From positions 563,640 through 627,639 of the forward strand of contig LSRX01000286.1 in NCBI GenBank assembly GCA_001939145.1: a stretch of DNA of 64,000 bases. Reading direction: 5' to 3'. A program made the position numbers and the translations under genes. Shown in pieces: positions 20,734 to 30,522 of this stretch (the stretch's first letter is position 1; each line of letters begins with the position of its first letter). Source of the DNA: Symbiodinium microadriaticum (Eukaryota; Sar; Dinophyceae; Suessiales; Symbiodiniaceae). The notes beneath the pieces are model-generated. The model saw nothing but the letters and a program-made list of their open reading frames with translations, made no database searches and had not been told where the DNA came from.

Positions 20734-20793
20734 GTGCCGAGCTCCTCGTAGAGATTGGTCTCCTGACACAAGACGGCGATGCAGCGAGCGCTT
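20734..20793 (+). CDS. Possible exon (strand ambiguous)
   Basis: CATAG|G, two leading bases, AELLVEIGLLTQDGDAAS. The reverse strand also reads well (ARCIAVLCQETNLYEELGTY), so I cannot decide the strand. Confidence 0.3.
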
Positions 20794-21011
20794 CTTGGCT
20801 TTTAGCTTTTGAGTTGAGGAGCTGTTTTGTTTTAGGATGTTGTAGGGTTTGGGGTCTTAGCAGTCTTAGCATGTTTAGGGTTAAGAGTTTAAGTAGGATT
20901 TGAAGATGCTTTGGGGTTTGAGGTGGAGGTTTTTTGTATGGTTTTAGGGCTTGGGGTTTGGGGTTTCAGCTGTGCTAGGGTTTGGTGCTATGGGGTTTTT
21001 AGGCGTTCGGG

Positions 21012-21400
21012 TTGGAGATTCTAGACCAGGTCTCGTATTTCTTCAGTGATCAGGTGTCAGTAGCGATGTCTTTAGCTACTCGTACTTTAGCTATTGCAGT
21101 TGCTAACTGTTCTGGCATGCGTCTTGGAGGGGGGACGACTCTTGCCGCAGGGATACTCGTGCGCTCAAGCGATGTGGGTTTGCATCTTTCAGCTTCGCAT
21201 GTAATGATATGTCTGCAGGAGTAGATGCACAGGCCTATTATGGAAGCCATGGGCGAAGCCTTAAATCCCCAAGGCGAAATCTTCGTGCGATGCCTTCAAC
21301 CTCAAGCCCGAAAACCCTGCGCCTCCTCTATCCCGGAGCTGCTAGTGCTTTTAAGGTCTGTAAAGGTTCTATCAAGGCTCTTTCAAGGATGTAGAAATGC
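21012..21400 (+). CDS. Possible exons
   Basis: Two overlapping open stretches, around SVAMSLATRTLAIAVANCSG (21060-21190) and EAMGEALNPQGEIFVRCLQP (21240-21300). No decisive splice sites. Confidence 0.25.
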
Positions 21401-21569
21401 TTTATAACAGGCGGTTTTTACGTTTACGGCATGTGATCTACTGCAAAGTCAACCAAGGATACATGATGCCAGCTGCAGTCTTTTCATGGCTCAGGGATCA
21501 GGGTTTAGGGCTTAGGGTTTGGCGCTTCAGGTTTAGATTTATGGCCCGTGCTGAAGCCTAAGCCGAGAA

Positions 21570-21686
21570 ATGATGTGGGCTTTGGGAGAAAATCCGATGG
21601 CCTACTTGAGGCTCATGGTTCCCCGAAAGAAAAATTTGGCGAAGACTACAGCCGATGACAGCGCTAGCTGCCTTACTTCTAGATAG
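21570..21686 (+). CDS. Possible terminal exon
   Basis: 39-codon frame MMWALGENPMAYLRLMVPRK... ending at TAG 21684-21686, too short to stand out otherwise. The downstream CCCTAAA block supports a boundary here. Confidence 0.35.
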   Translation: MMWALGENPMAYLRLMVPRKKNLAKTTADDSASCLTSR

Positions 21687-21961
21687 CATTTTTGTGACCC
21701 CAAACCCTAAACCCTAAACCCTAAAACCCTAAACCGCCACATGAGCCTTCATCTGGATCTTGTCCCCTAAACCCGGAATCCTAGACCCTGGAAGCTGCAC
21801 TTACATCCAGCAACACCCCTATCAACAAAAAGAGACTCAGCCCCTGAAATCAACAGCCCAAAGCACGTAGCGGTTTAATCCCAGAGGCCCCTGAAACCTG
21901 ACTTTAAAACCTTAAGTGAGCTCTCATCCCCAACAGCCTAAAGTCCTTACCTACCCCATGT

Positions 21962-22064
21962 ACGGTTGATGATAGAAATCCTGCATTACCCATAATAAGT
22001 AATTAAGGAATATACCATAACGCCCAAAGTTTAGGGTCCTTATAGGTAATGCAAGATATATATT

Positions 22065-22101
<37 letters not shown>

Positions 22102-22120
22102 GTATGTATCATCAACCGTA
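21962..22120. repeat. Palindromic element, family F copy 2, with microsatellite growth
   Basis: ACGGTTGATGATAG... left, ATCATCAACCGT right. A (TA)n(TATG)n run of about 50 bp has expanded inside the right arm. Confidence 0.8.
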
Positions 22121-22127
22121 TCCCAAA

Positions 22128-22191
22128 GGGTCAGACTTGTTGAAAGGAACTCACCCCAGCGTCTGAACCTGCCATACCCTAAGGCTCCATG
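22128..22191 (+). CDS. Probable exon squeezed between elements F2 and C2
   Basis: Frame RVRLVERNSPQRLNLPYPK. Its end, CCCTAAG|GCTCC, lies inside the left terminal repeat of element C2 and would give an AG|GC donor. Confidence 0.4.
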
Positions 22192-22287
22192 TGCCCAGGT
22201 TAGTATATACATGGGCCCTACAGTGCCCATATAGGGACTATTTTAAGGCCAAGGTATGTACTATGTGAGCACATGGACCTTACAAGG
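22177..22287. repeat. Palindromic element, family C copy
   Basis: CCCTAAGGCTCCATGTGCCC ... AGCACATGGACCTTACAAGG with CCAAGGTATGTACTATG in the arm. Other copies or parts: 19667-19752, 29241-29397, 45218-45311, 47636-47746, 48233-48440, 54857-54920 and 55001-55225. Confidence 0.75.
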
Positions 22288-22379
22288 ACCTATAGCATGG
22301 TAAACCGTCTTCAAAAATGAAGGGACCTGCAAACAATATATGTATATGTGTGTATGTATGTGTATATCTCTCTCTGAAT

Positions 22380-22433
22380 ATATATATATATATATATATA
22401 TAGCTCTCTCTCTCTCTCTCTCTCTCCCTCTCT
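22380..22433. repeat. (TA)n(CT)n microsatellite
   Basis: Left edge of the 400-bp segment also found at 18861. Confidence 0.9.
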
Positions 22434-22803
22434 GTACGTGTGACCTGCCTTGGAAGATTTGAGTCGACCCAGGACGTGTCCCGACGTGTCCAGAAGCGCG
22501 GCTGCAATATACGATCTATGGGTTTATTCCCAGGCAGTATTACCCTAAGGCTCTAAGGACTCATATTTTAAGGCTTTTGGGCCCAAATCCCATACTATAT
22601 AAGGCTTTGGGCCTATTTTGAGCCTTAGGGTTAGGGATACCCCTTAAAGGGCGACGTTTGCACTGCTCTGGCTGGCCGGTGGTCGGCCGACCCTCGTTCC
22701 CCCAAAAAAACGTCCTGGAGCACCAGCTCCAGGCCCTGTGCAGTCAAGCGGAAAAAAAAGTTTAGGGTTTAGAGGTTTAGGTGTTGGGTTTAGGGTTTAG
22801 GGT
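22404..22803. repeat. ~400-bp segment also present at 18861-19260
   Basis: Probably the original copy: its left flank continues the TA/CT run naturally, whereas the other copy starts at the N. Confidence 0.85.
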
Positions 22804-22805
22804 AG

Positions 22806-22835
22806 TAAACGCCGTTTAAAGAAGGGTGATACATA
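22806..22835 (+). CDS. Possible exon left of element H1
   Basis: T + KRRLKKGDT then the first bases of element H1. Continues with 22927-22966 if H1 and one TA copy are removed (...GDTYSVEKYW...). Confidence 0.35.
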
Positions 22836-22927
22836 CCCATGGCCCCTAAGTAGTTCCTTTTTATGGTTTATATTTAGAATCCTATAAGGTAATCCCAGAA
22901 AGGAACTACTTAGGGGCCTATGGGTAT
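22833..22927. repeat. Palindromic element, family H copy 1
   Basis: TACCCATGGCCCCTAAGTAG ... TACTTAGGGGCCTATGGGTA, flanked by TA on both sides. Others: 27154-27259, 40194-40280, 45650-45743 and 52781-52873. Confidence 0.85.
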
Positions 22928-22966
22928 AGTGTGGAGAAATATTGGGGCCTTAAAACTCTGAATTGG
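22927..22966 (+). CDS. Possible exon right of element H1
   Basis: SVEKYWGLKTLNW ending AATTGG|GTTTTT. Confidence 0.35.
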
Positions 22967-23159
22967 GTTTTTGGGGTACAGTCCGGCTTCGGCCGGCTTC
23001 CGGGTGTTTGAGCTTATTGAGAGGCTCTCTATCCCCAAGGGTCCCCCTAAACCTAACTCCCATCTATAGACCCTAACCGCGCCAAACCCCGAACCCTCAA
23101 CTCTCGAAGGCCGTATGAACCCCAAAAGCTCTGAACCCTTAACCCTAAACTCCCGGGCG

Positions 23160-23250
23160 TAGACCCCAAATAACCTACGCTTTTAAGGACTTACATAAGG
23201 AAATCACAATAACGAACCCTAAATATGGTAGGTCTTATAGGGCCCGGGTA
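23160..23250. repeat. Palindromic element, family E
   Basis: TAGACCCCAAATAACCTACG ... GTAGGTCTTATAGGGCCCGG. Confidence 0.65.
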
Positions 23251-23264
23251 AATCGTTAAGTCAG

Positions 23265-23370
23265 GATCTTCCCGGAGTTGTTCGCAAAGCTCAATGCGCT
23301 GGGCGGCAAGTGGTCAGCCCGCAGCATCGTCTTCGAGCATACCATGCAGGATGGGCGTCTTCGGGTGGCT
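23265..23370 (+). CDS. Probable exon, unrecognised protein
   Basis: GTCAG|G, one leading base, then IFPELFAKLNALGGKWSARS and onward to a GTAGCA donor; a GA donor at ATGCAG|GATGGG is an alternative. It lies between two family E copies. One of the clearest coding stretches in the left half. Confidence 0.55.
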
Positions 23371-23375
23371 GTAGC

Positions 23376-23457
23376 ACCTGGACCTACCTCTTTAGAACTT
23401 GTTGATATGAGTTCCTCATATAAGTCCTCCAGCAGGTAGGTTATTTAGGGTCCAGGA
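23376..23457. repeat. Palindromic element, family E
   Basis: CCTGGACCTACCTC ... GGTAGGTTATTTAGGGTCC. Confidence 0.65.
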
Positions 23458-24092
23458 AGTCTCTAGGATTGTGCACGGCAGTAGGGTTTTATTATTGGGT
23501 TGCGGGTGGGTTTAGGCAGTTTTCGGATTTTGTAAGCAGGAGCTGTAATACATATATAAGGCAGCACAGCACTCAACCCAAAGCCCCGATTTTTGAACCC
23601 GCGTTTCTGGAAATTGGGAGAGCATCCCACAAGACTCCCTTCGGGAGTCCCTTGCTTAGGGCAGGGTTTAGGGTCTAGGGTCAGGGGCCTATGCGCCAAG
23701 CTCTACTTGTCTAATTCTTGTACCGGATACCGGTTCCTTCGATGGTTCCCCCAGTTACCGATCCTTGTAAATTGTCGGGGCTCCTATATGGCTCCCTTGC
23801 AAGATAAGCCCAAAGAAATTCCCTGAAAGAATCCTTAACCCTCAGACGCTCAGCCCTCGTGAGACATGCGAGCCCTTTTGAGGTGCAACCTCGAGGGTGA
23901 AGGCTCAGGGTTTAGGGACGCACCAGTATTTTGGACATTTTCAGGTGGGTCGTTGCCGATATAGGAGCCTTGTAGCAGGTCTATATACCTTGTAGAAGCC
24001 TTATGGAAGCCCTATGTACGCTAAACTCCCCACCTGTAGTTTCCTTTACCACTAGTGGCGGGTCTTGCATTCCTGTTTTAGTAGCTAGTCAG

Positions 24093-24146
24093 GCTTTGCA
24101 AAAGCTCAGAGGCCAGTTGGGCGATTCGAGGCTAGTAAAGCTCGAG
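24093..24146 (+). CDS. Probable exon, unrecognised protein
   Basis: TAGTCAG|G ... CTCGAG|GTTGGT, 18 codons in phase 0 at both ends: ALQKLRGQLGDSRLVKLE. The frame also stays open upstream to 24040 and downstream to a GTAAGT at 24172, so the exon could be larger (24040-24171). Confidence 0.55.
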
Positions 24147-24476
24147 GTTGGTAATGTGTCGGAGCATACGAGTAAGTAGTAACCTCAAACCCTAGACCTT
24201 AAACCCCTTATAAACCCTAAACCCTAAACCCCTTATAAACTCTAAACCCTAAGCCCCAAACCCTGAAGCCTAACTTAGCAGATACTAGGACCCTCAAGGG
24301 ACAAGGCACGGGAACGACCCCAACCCGCAAGCCCCCAACCCCTAATCCCCGAAAGCACTACACTCCCAAAGCCTACATCCCAACACCCAAGCCGCAGACC
24401 CTGAACCCCAAGCCCTACAGCCCCAACCCTAAGCCCGAAACACCGGTCCCTACACACGCCGCAAACTCTAAAAGTC

Positions 24477-24569
24477 CATATGCACTACTATTATGGAATT
24501 AGGCCCCCCCGAAACCATGATCAGCATGGTCTTTAGGGGCCTAATTCCAAAATGGTAGTATCTTTGAAC
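24477..24569. repeat. Palindromic element, family L copy 2
   Basis: ACTACTATTATGGAATTAGG ... CCTAATTCCAAAATGGTAGT. Confidence 0.8.
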
Positions 24570-24620
24570 CCTCTGGAAAGTTTTCAACAGTGAACTCCGA
24601 AATTCTTCAGAGCAGCACAG

Positions 24621-24668
24621 GAGGCCAATGGGACCCAGCCGCAGCTGCGGCTGGAACTGATCAACGAG
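24621..24668 (+). CDS. Probable exon, unrecognised protein
   Basis: GCACAG|G ... AACGAG|GTGTCA, 16 codons, phase 0 at both ends: EANGTQPQLRLELINE. May extend on either side. Confidence 0.55.
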
Positions 24669-24695
24669 GTGTCAGCGGTTTGTTTCATCTTAGGG

Positions 24696-24808
24696 ACTGA
24701 GTAGAGAACCTTTAACCTTTTGCGGCTTTAGCCCTACACCCTAAACCTTACAATCCTACTACAATTCAACCAGCTTAACCTTTTTTGGCTAAGGTACGCA
24801 GCCCCTAA
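24696..24808. repeat. Palindromic element, family G copy 3
   Basis: GGGACTGAGTAGAGAACC ... GGTACGCAGCCCC, with a CCCTAAA piece inside. Confidence 0.6.
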
Positions 24809-25629
24809 GTCCTAGGGTTGCCTCATGCTTTTGTGTGTGTGTGTGTGTTTTGTTTAATGAGGTGCGTTATTTTTTTAACAAGGTGCATTATTATGGGGCT
24901 TCGGCTTTTTTACAGGGTTTGTAAAGGGGGTGTGCATGGCTTGATGGGTTTTCAGTCGGGTCTTGTAGGTCTATAGTGGGGTTTTGGGCATTATCAGCAA
25001 GGTCCGTAGACTCTTAACTTGGCCGAAGGAGCTCAAAGTAAGGAGTCTGGGATGTATATTGGAGTTTAAGATTTGGGGGCTAGGGTTTAGTAGAGATTGG
25101 TGATTAGGGTATTTGTTAAAGGTTGTGCATTAGGGACCGTTTTTTGTTGTTGGGGGGGAAGTTCGGGGAAGGTTGCTTGGTGCTTGCTAGAAGATTCGTG
25201 GGTACTTACTTGAATGGCCACAACTGCCGTTCTAGGTCATACAGGTGTAGAAACCTCCGCTGTAGCTACTGGCCGTCATGTAAACGCAGGCTTCTAACAA
25301 GCGTTCTGTTTGGTCGACGGATGTCAAACAGGTATGGTTCAGCTTTATCAATGTACTCAGATACTTGCAGGGCTACTACGATCCACGTTTGGATCGAATC
25401 GGGGGCCCAGTTCCTTCTACCGGAGTATTGAATTGTGATTCGAGATTCCATTTCGACTGCAATGATGTGCTAAAGTTACTTTCATGCCTGTTTCTGTAGT
25501 AGGCATTGGCCTGTAGCTCTACAATGTGCGCCTTGCAGACCAACGAGTCAGCAGCAAAGAAATCAAAGTAGCTGATGTAGTGGCCTGATTGAGAATCCCC
25601 GGTTCTTGCGGGTGAGTTTGGGGAAAGAG

Positions 25630-25673
25630 GGAGCTGGTCCGCTGAACTTCGAAGTGCCAGACCCCTACATCAT
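25630..25673 (+). CDS. Probable exon before element B2
   Basis: AAAGAG|G opens GAGPLNFEVPDPYI..., ending ATCAT|GTGAGT. The frame is also open further left (LRIPRFLRVSLGKE). The following 264-bp intron holds family B arms and a CCCTAAA array, and the exon at 25938 follows. Confidence 0.5.
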
Positions 25674-25676
25674 GTG

Positions 25677-25921
25677 AGTAGTTGTCTAAATTAGGGTCCC
25701 CAATATAGTCCGGCACCCTTATAAAAAGGACCTTCAAAAGGGACCCTACCTACTTTAGGGAACTACCCTTATAGAATCCATATAGAAACCCTTATAGAAA
25801 CCCTTATAGATCCCTTAAAAGGAACCCTTTAAAGGGACCCTACTTTAGAGAACTACCCTAAACCCTAAACCCCTAAACCCTAAACCCCTAAACCCTAAAA
25901 CCCTACTTTAGAGAACTACCC
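25677..25921. repeat. Family B element with CCCTAAA insertion and tripled right arm
   Basis: Full family B copy (25677-25768), then two more right-arm pieces. An exact 21-bp repeat, CCCTACTTTAGAGAACTACC plus C, at 25838-25858 and 25901-25921 encloses 42 bp of CCCTAAA. GTG flanks the whole (25674-25676 and 25922-25924). Confidence 0.8.
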
Positions 25922-25937
25922 GTGTGTGGGTGGGCAG

Positions 25938-25982
25938 GTGGACATGCGCTTCACAGAAAGCGTGGTGTCGGCAGGCCGGGAG
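25938..25982 (+). CDS. Probable exon, unrecognised protein
   Basis: GGGCAG|G ... CGGGAG|GCCTTA, 15 codons, phase 0 at both ends: VDMRFTESVVSAGRE. Confidence 0.5.
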
Positions 25983-26149
25983 GCCTTAGGTTAAGGGTTT
26001 ACGGGTTTAGGGCTTTAGGGGTTTAAGGCTCTAGAGGTTTAGGGCTTTAGGGGTTTAGGGGTTTAGGGTTTAGGGTTTAGGCTACGATACAAAGCAAAAA
26101 CTGCCTTAAGGTTTAGGGTCTACAGGGGGGGGGGGGTTGAGTTTCTGAT

Positions 26150-26507
26150 ATATTGGCAATTTGTAGGCCTTTTATTTTATCATAACTTTGCCATAACTTA
26201 CCTCCAAAATCCTGTCCTACTTATTCTCACCCTACCTTCGCCAAAACGGGCCCGAAGTGCCCACCTGGTAGAAAGTAGGGATTCAGGGTTTAGGGTTCGG
26301 AAGCACGGCTCTGGTTTGGGATCGGTTGAAGAATAAGTGACGGCTGGACAGGGTTTGTTAGGAAATATGTCAGGCTTTTGGGAAGTGTATGTAGATTCCT
26401 TATAGGTTTGTCGGTGAGTGTGCACTTGATAATGGGGATGTCCTGATATACATCAGGTAGTGACGGTAACAACGGCATACTTCATATCCCTTACGCATGC
26501 GTATGTA

Positions 26508-26538
<31 letters not shown>

Positions 26539-27150
26539 TTATCTATATATATATACAGATATGGAGAGAGATTGATATTTTTGTTGTTGCTGTTCTTCTT
26601 ATTATGATTCCTTTTGGGTTTATTTGTTTGTTTATTCACGCATAAATAAACAAAATAAATAAATAAATGAATGAATAAATAACTATATAAAGAACTAAAT
26701 GAATAGGTAAATAAATAAATAAATAAATAAATAAATATGTGTGTATATATATATATATATGTATGTGTATGTATATATATATATACCGATCAGGTCGAGC
26801 ACCAAACAGTAACTCTAACTGTGCCGTAGAATAGCTTCTAGGATTTGTAAGCCTGACTAGCTTGGTCCTGACGATCATCTTCGTAGTCACGGTATTAGCG
26901 CGAAGCCTTGGGTATATGCTTATATAGGCTTTGTGGTGTAAGATTCAGGGATTTAGGGGTTTCGGGTTTCGGGAAGTTTTTTTGGTGATATTTGAGCCGC
27001 TCTAGGCCGGTATGAGCCCCTGACACCAGGGCTCAGATGCCAAACACTAGGGTCAGTTTGGAAGCAACACGCCCGAGCCCTAAACCTAGAAACCCGAACA
27101 CCGATAATTAAGCCTTCAATTCTGATGGGGATTAGGGCTCTAGGGTTTAG
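26150..27150. other. Microsatellite-rich stretch, no gene supported
   Basis: Contains (TCTA)n at 26500-26550, (AAAT)n at 26645-26740 and (TA)n at 26745-26785. Frames here are repeat-driven. Confidence 0.6.
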
Positions 27151-27153
27151 GGT

Positions 27154-27259
27154 TTACCCATATATGCCCCTAATAGGCTAAGTGGTTCCTTTTTGGGATT
27201 ACCTGAAAGGATTCTAAATATAAGCCACGAAAAGGCACTACTTCGGGGCCTATGGGTAG
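27154..27259. repeat. Palindromic element, family H copy 2
   Basis: TACCCATATATGCCCC ... GGGGCCTATGGGTA; the centre is inverted relative to copy 1. Confidence 0.75.
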
Positions 27260-27354
27260 GTCTCACCTCTCAAGTCTTAATCGACTCCCCTCGCAGGCTC
27301 TGCTCCCCACCAAACTCCAACTTCAAAACCCGTGACTCGCATTCCGCCTGCCAG

Positions 27355-27432
27355 GAAACCGAACCTACGCCGAAGGCGTCAATACGCCCATCGTGGGCTT
27401 GACTGAGGCTCACATTCGCATCATGGCTCAGG
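27355..27432 (+). CDS. Probable exon, unrecognised protein
   Basis: CTGCCAG|G, two leading bases, NRTYAEGVNTPIVGLTEAHI..., ending GCTCAGG|GTGTTA. A phase-0 alternative (ETEPTPK) is shorter and less convincing. Confidence 0.5.
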
Positions 27433-27861
27433 GTGTTATATGGGCATGTAATCCTGATAGCTCTGATAGCTACATAGCAGACAGTAGGTACCTGTCTTAG
27501 GTCTTAGGAACGACATTTGCGGCATCGTTTGTGTAAGTGTCCTCCATCATGTACTTGGTATTTTTTGGCATAGAGAGCTCACTGTAGATTGTTTTTCGGG
27601 TGGTCTTGATGCCGTGCCTTTGCGGGATGTAGGGCTTTCGGCTTCAGCTACACAGTTCTGAGGGATTTGGTGTTCAGGGTTTAGGGTTTTCGGTCTGGGG
27701 TTCAGGGTTTTGAAAGTCTTCATACTGATGCTTCTGATGCCCTGGGGATGCAACGACTCGTGGTTCAAAGAACTGGGCCCGAAGGCCATGACAACCCTAA
27801 ACCCTGAACAAGGTTTAGGGTTGAGGGTTTAGGGTTTATGGCGTTTAGGGTTTGCGACAGA

Positions 27862-27916
27862 TCATCGACATCGTTCTTTGCCGGCTGGGCGAACAAGTTA
27901 AGCACATTTTGCTGGG
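27862..27916 (+). CDS. Possible exon
   Basis: After GCGACAG: IIDIVLCRLGEQVKHILL, immediately before a GGGCTGT minisatellite. Confidence 0.35.
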
Positions 27917-27926
27917 CTGGCTGGGT

Positions 27927-28012
27927 GGGCTGGGCTGTGGGCTGTGGGCTGTGGGCTGTGGGCTGTGGGCTGTGGGCTGTGGGCTGTGGGCTGTGGGCTG
28001 TGGGCTGGGCTG
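27927..28012. repeat. 7-bp minisatellite (GGGCTGT)n
   Basis: About eleven copies of GGGCTGT with GGGCTGG at the edges. The Cys/Gly/Leu/Trp and Pro/Gln/His/Ser frames over it are artefacts. Confidence 0.9.
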
Positions 28013-28348
28013 GGCTGGTGGCTGGTGGAGTAGCTTGTGCTGGCCATCGTGGTGGGTTGACTTGCTTGACCCTGGAGCGGAAACTGTTTTGTTAGAAAAT
28101 GGAAAGGTTGTGTCCTGACCGAGAACAAAATAGGTTTCCGCATGGCCAACAGCAACAAACAAGTTCTATTTATTACTTTCTTGAGGGTTTAGGGTTGAGG
28201 GTTGAGGGTTTACGGTTGCGGGTTTAGGGTTGATTGAGCTTGCTTCGTGTGTGGGGTGCATTTTAATTAATCCCTGAACTGTTTGGGCACACAGCAGGGT
28301 TTAGGGTTTAGGCGTTGTGGACTGGGGGGGAGCGGAAGCTTCGTGCAG

Positions 28349-28432
28349 GAGTTACTGCTCATCCATGCGGATTTTGCGATGGACTGGGGCTATGCCAACC
28401 AGAGATCACTAGGCCGCTGTCAGTCTGGCCTG
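28349..28432 (+). CDS. Probable exon, unrecognised protein
   Basis: GTGCAG|G, 28 codons in phase 0 (ELLLIHADFAMDWGYANQRS...), ending GGCCTG|GTTTAT. It is interrupted just downstream by a 29-bp CCCTAAA insertion with a 19-bp flanking repeat. Without the insertion the frame would read on as ...LVYFDSILKRNRSVKGRPER.... Confidence 0.55.
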
Positions 28433-28496
28433 GTTTATTATGATTCCAAACTCTAAGCCCTAAACCCTAAACCCTAACTGGTTTATTTTGATTCCA
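28430..28496. repeat. CCCTAAA insertion flanked by a 19-bp direct repeat
   Basis: CTGGTTTATTATGATTCCA at 28430-28448 and the same sequence with one change at 28478-28496, enclosing AACTCTAAGCCC + CCTAAA units at 28449-28477. Confidence 0.85.
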
Positions 28497-28504
28497 TCCT
28501 CAAG

Positions 28505-28546
28505 CGGAATCGTAGTGTAAAGGGCAGACCGGAACGCCCAGAAGTT
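28505..28546 (+). CDS. Probable exon, unrecognised protein
   Basis: After CCTCAAG: RNRSVKGRPERPEV, then GTT|GTGAGT, a consensus donor. Same frame as the preceding exon. Confidence 0.5.
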
Positions 28547-28577
28547 GTGAGTTGCAGGGTTTTCAAGTTGTTATAAG

Positions 28578-28671
28578 ACATGGTCCGGGAGGCCTGCCAG
28601 AATTGGATTCAAACTGATAAACTTGCGTCCCGAAACTGACTCCCGCTGCGCCGAAACTCATGTAGGAACCC
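28578..28671 (+). CDS. Possible exon up to element N1
   Basis: After TTATAAG: TWSGRPARIGFKLINLRPET... running to the edge of element N1. The frame resumes beyond it at 28773 (LSSRDPKSPAADPKLEPRNY...) if N1 is removed. A second frame ends at TGA near 28638. Confidence 0.35.
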
Positions 28672-28672
28672 T

Positions 28673-28772
28673 TAGGAACCTGATAAAGAAACCCTGCCCA
28701 AGTAACCCCAATATATTAGGATTCATATTATAAGAACCCCAATCAAACCCGGGTTTCTAAATCAGGTTCCTA
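28673..28772. repeat. Palindromic element, family N
   Basis: TAGGAACC...GATAAAGAAACC and GGTTTCTAAATCAGGTTCCT; only one clear copy in the window. Confidence 0.7.
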
Positions 28773-28880
28773 TGTTATCCTCCCGTGATCCGAAATCCCC
28801 GGCAGCCGATCCGAAACTAGAACCCCGAAACTATGGGCACCCGGAGAACGCTCCTGTTATGGTGTTTCAAATAAGATTCT
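28773..28880 (+). CDS. Possible exon after element N1
   Basis: LSSRDPKSPAADPKLEPRNY followed by GHPENAPVMVFQ; flush with the element, right edge unclear. Confidence 0.35.
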
Positions 28881-29240
28881 TACAGGGCTTCCTAGTACTT
28901 CATAGTGGCTTTCACAGGGATTTATACTTGTTGAATCCTTCAGGATTTTTGGAGGGTTTCGTGTGGAACTTATGGGCTTACGAATTTTGGAGCTCACGCG
29001 GTTCAGGGTTAAGGGTTTGATTTAAGGTTAGGGCGCTCCGAGTTTATGGCATTAAATCACGTGAGACTTGGGTGCATGTGTTGTGTTGGGGATTTTTCGG
29101 TTGGGTGTTGGAAAGACTGGACCAGGAAGACTTGCCCGCTGCGGCAATCCTAAGGGTCCATGTGCCTCAATAGGGTTCCTTGAAGGAGTCTTATAAGGTC
29201 TATATAAGGGTTCCTTTACGGGTTCTATGGGGTTTAGGGT

Positions 29241-29397
29241 TTAAGGGTCCCTGTACCCAAATGATATATACTTAGGCCCCGAAGTACCTGCATAGGGACG
29301 ACTTAGAGGCCCAAGTATATACTATATCGCTCGAGACAGGAGATCGGAGCTATCTTGAGCCTTGTGGTAGTCGTTTGTGTACATGGACCCTTTCGGG
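29241..29397. repeat. Palindromic element, family C, interrupted
   Basis: AAGGGTCCCTGTACCC ... GTACATGGACCCTTTC, with about 50 bp of unrelated sequence inserted in the right arm at 29326-29375. A loose left arm also occurs at 29148-29175, directly after a coding-like run (ERLDQEDLPAAAI). Confidence 0.65.
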
Positions 29398-29648
29398 TAA
29401 GCAGAAAGTCGGTGTTGTGTGCTGTGTGCTGGGCTGGCGCCGGATGACTAGGGCCATGGCCCAAAGGATCATGCCCCAGACTGCACCTTACATCCTGAGC
29501 CCTATGCCGCCTAAACCCTACATAAATCTGTGTTAAATGATTCCGAAAAGTCCTTGTTACCTTCTTATGGCTTTTTGTAGTTATGTCAGTCTGTGAAAAT
29601 GCAGGTTTGTCAGAGTGCAGGCAAGCCCTAAAGGCTATAAATCTCCAG

Positions 29649-29746
29649 GTCCGCACTACACCATCTTCTACTCACCGGATTTCGTGCAGCAGTCGGTCAA
29701 TGTGGCGTTATGCGCGAAAACACATGGCTCCACGCCCCGCAAGTAG
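29649..29746 (+). CDS. Probable terminal exon, unrecognised protein
   Basis: CTCCAG|G, two leading bases, PHYTIFYSPDFVQQSVNVAL..., stop TAG 29744-29746. Good composition and a clear end of a gene. A second, less protein-like frame is also open. Confidence 0.55.
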
Positions 29747-30272
29747 GAAGGTGAAAGTAGGGTTTAGGGTTGAGGATTTGGAGCATAACCCGCACGCTCA
29801 ATTACTCTCTAACCACAAATACCCGCTATCAAGGGCTACAAGACCTCCATTAATTGAAAGCAAGAAGTTTATGAACAACGTACTCAAAGACCCTATTCTA
29901 AGCTTTAAGGCCCCTATATTGGGGTTTGAGGTGTAGCAAACTGAGGTTGTTGTACCCCAAAACCCCTTACTAATTATTATGGCTTCAAGAAAGACCCCTA
30001 AATCCTAAACCGAGACCTCTAAACAAGAACAGAATCAAAAACAACCCCAACTCCACAGCCCTAAACCCGCCCTGACCCGGAGAGCCCAGTACCGTACCCT
30101 TTATTGTCCAATGTGACTTGAGTTATAAGGGGCTTAACAGTATGATTGGAGGTCTGATTTAAGGTTGTTTAAGACTTTGACTTAGGGAAGCCGTTGCTAG
30201 CGACAATACTTGCTTGTGCTTGCATAGCACTTGCTTGTATATAGGGTCCTTGCCAAATACGCTTCACCGAAG

Positions 30273-30349
30273 ACGTCTTGAGTTCAAAGCTGAAAAGCGG
30301 CTAGTTGTCCGCACTGTTGACGGCTTAAGCTGGCATAAGTCTCAAAAGA
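30273..30349 (+). CDS. Probable exon, unrecognised protein
   Basis: After ACCGAAG: RLEFKAEKRLVVRTVDGLSW..., ending AAAAGA|GTATAC. Confidence 0.5.
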
Positions 30350-30522
30350 GTATACACCCTAAACCCTATATCCCTGAGCCCTATAAACTCTACAAGCCTT
30401 ATACTGCTTATTGAGCGCTGTGAGACTCGCTCGGCACAATGCCCACCTTTTTTGGGGTTCCTTGTGCTCTATATAGGGTCTTTTGGGCCGCAGCTACAGC
30501 CCGAGCCTGACAAAACTCTGAG

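Noticed and set aside
25123..25431. Frame beginning with the residues CIRDR, which resemble translated sequencing-adapter sequence
   Set aside because: The DNA here (TTGTGCATTAGGGACC) does not match the transposase adapter, so it is not adapter contamination; nor is the frame convincing as a gene.
27838..28162. Pro/Gln/His/Ser repeat protein (minus) and Cys/Gly/Leu/Trp repeat protein (plus)
   Set aside because: Translation of the GGGCTGT minisatellite, open in several frames at once.
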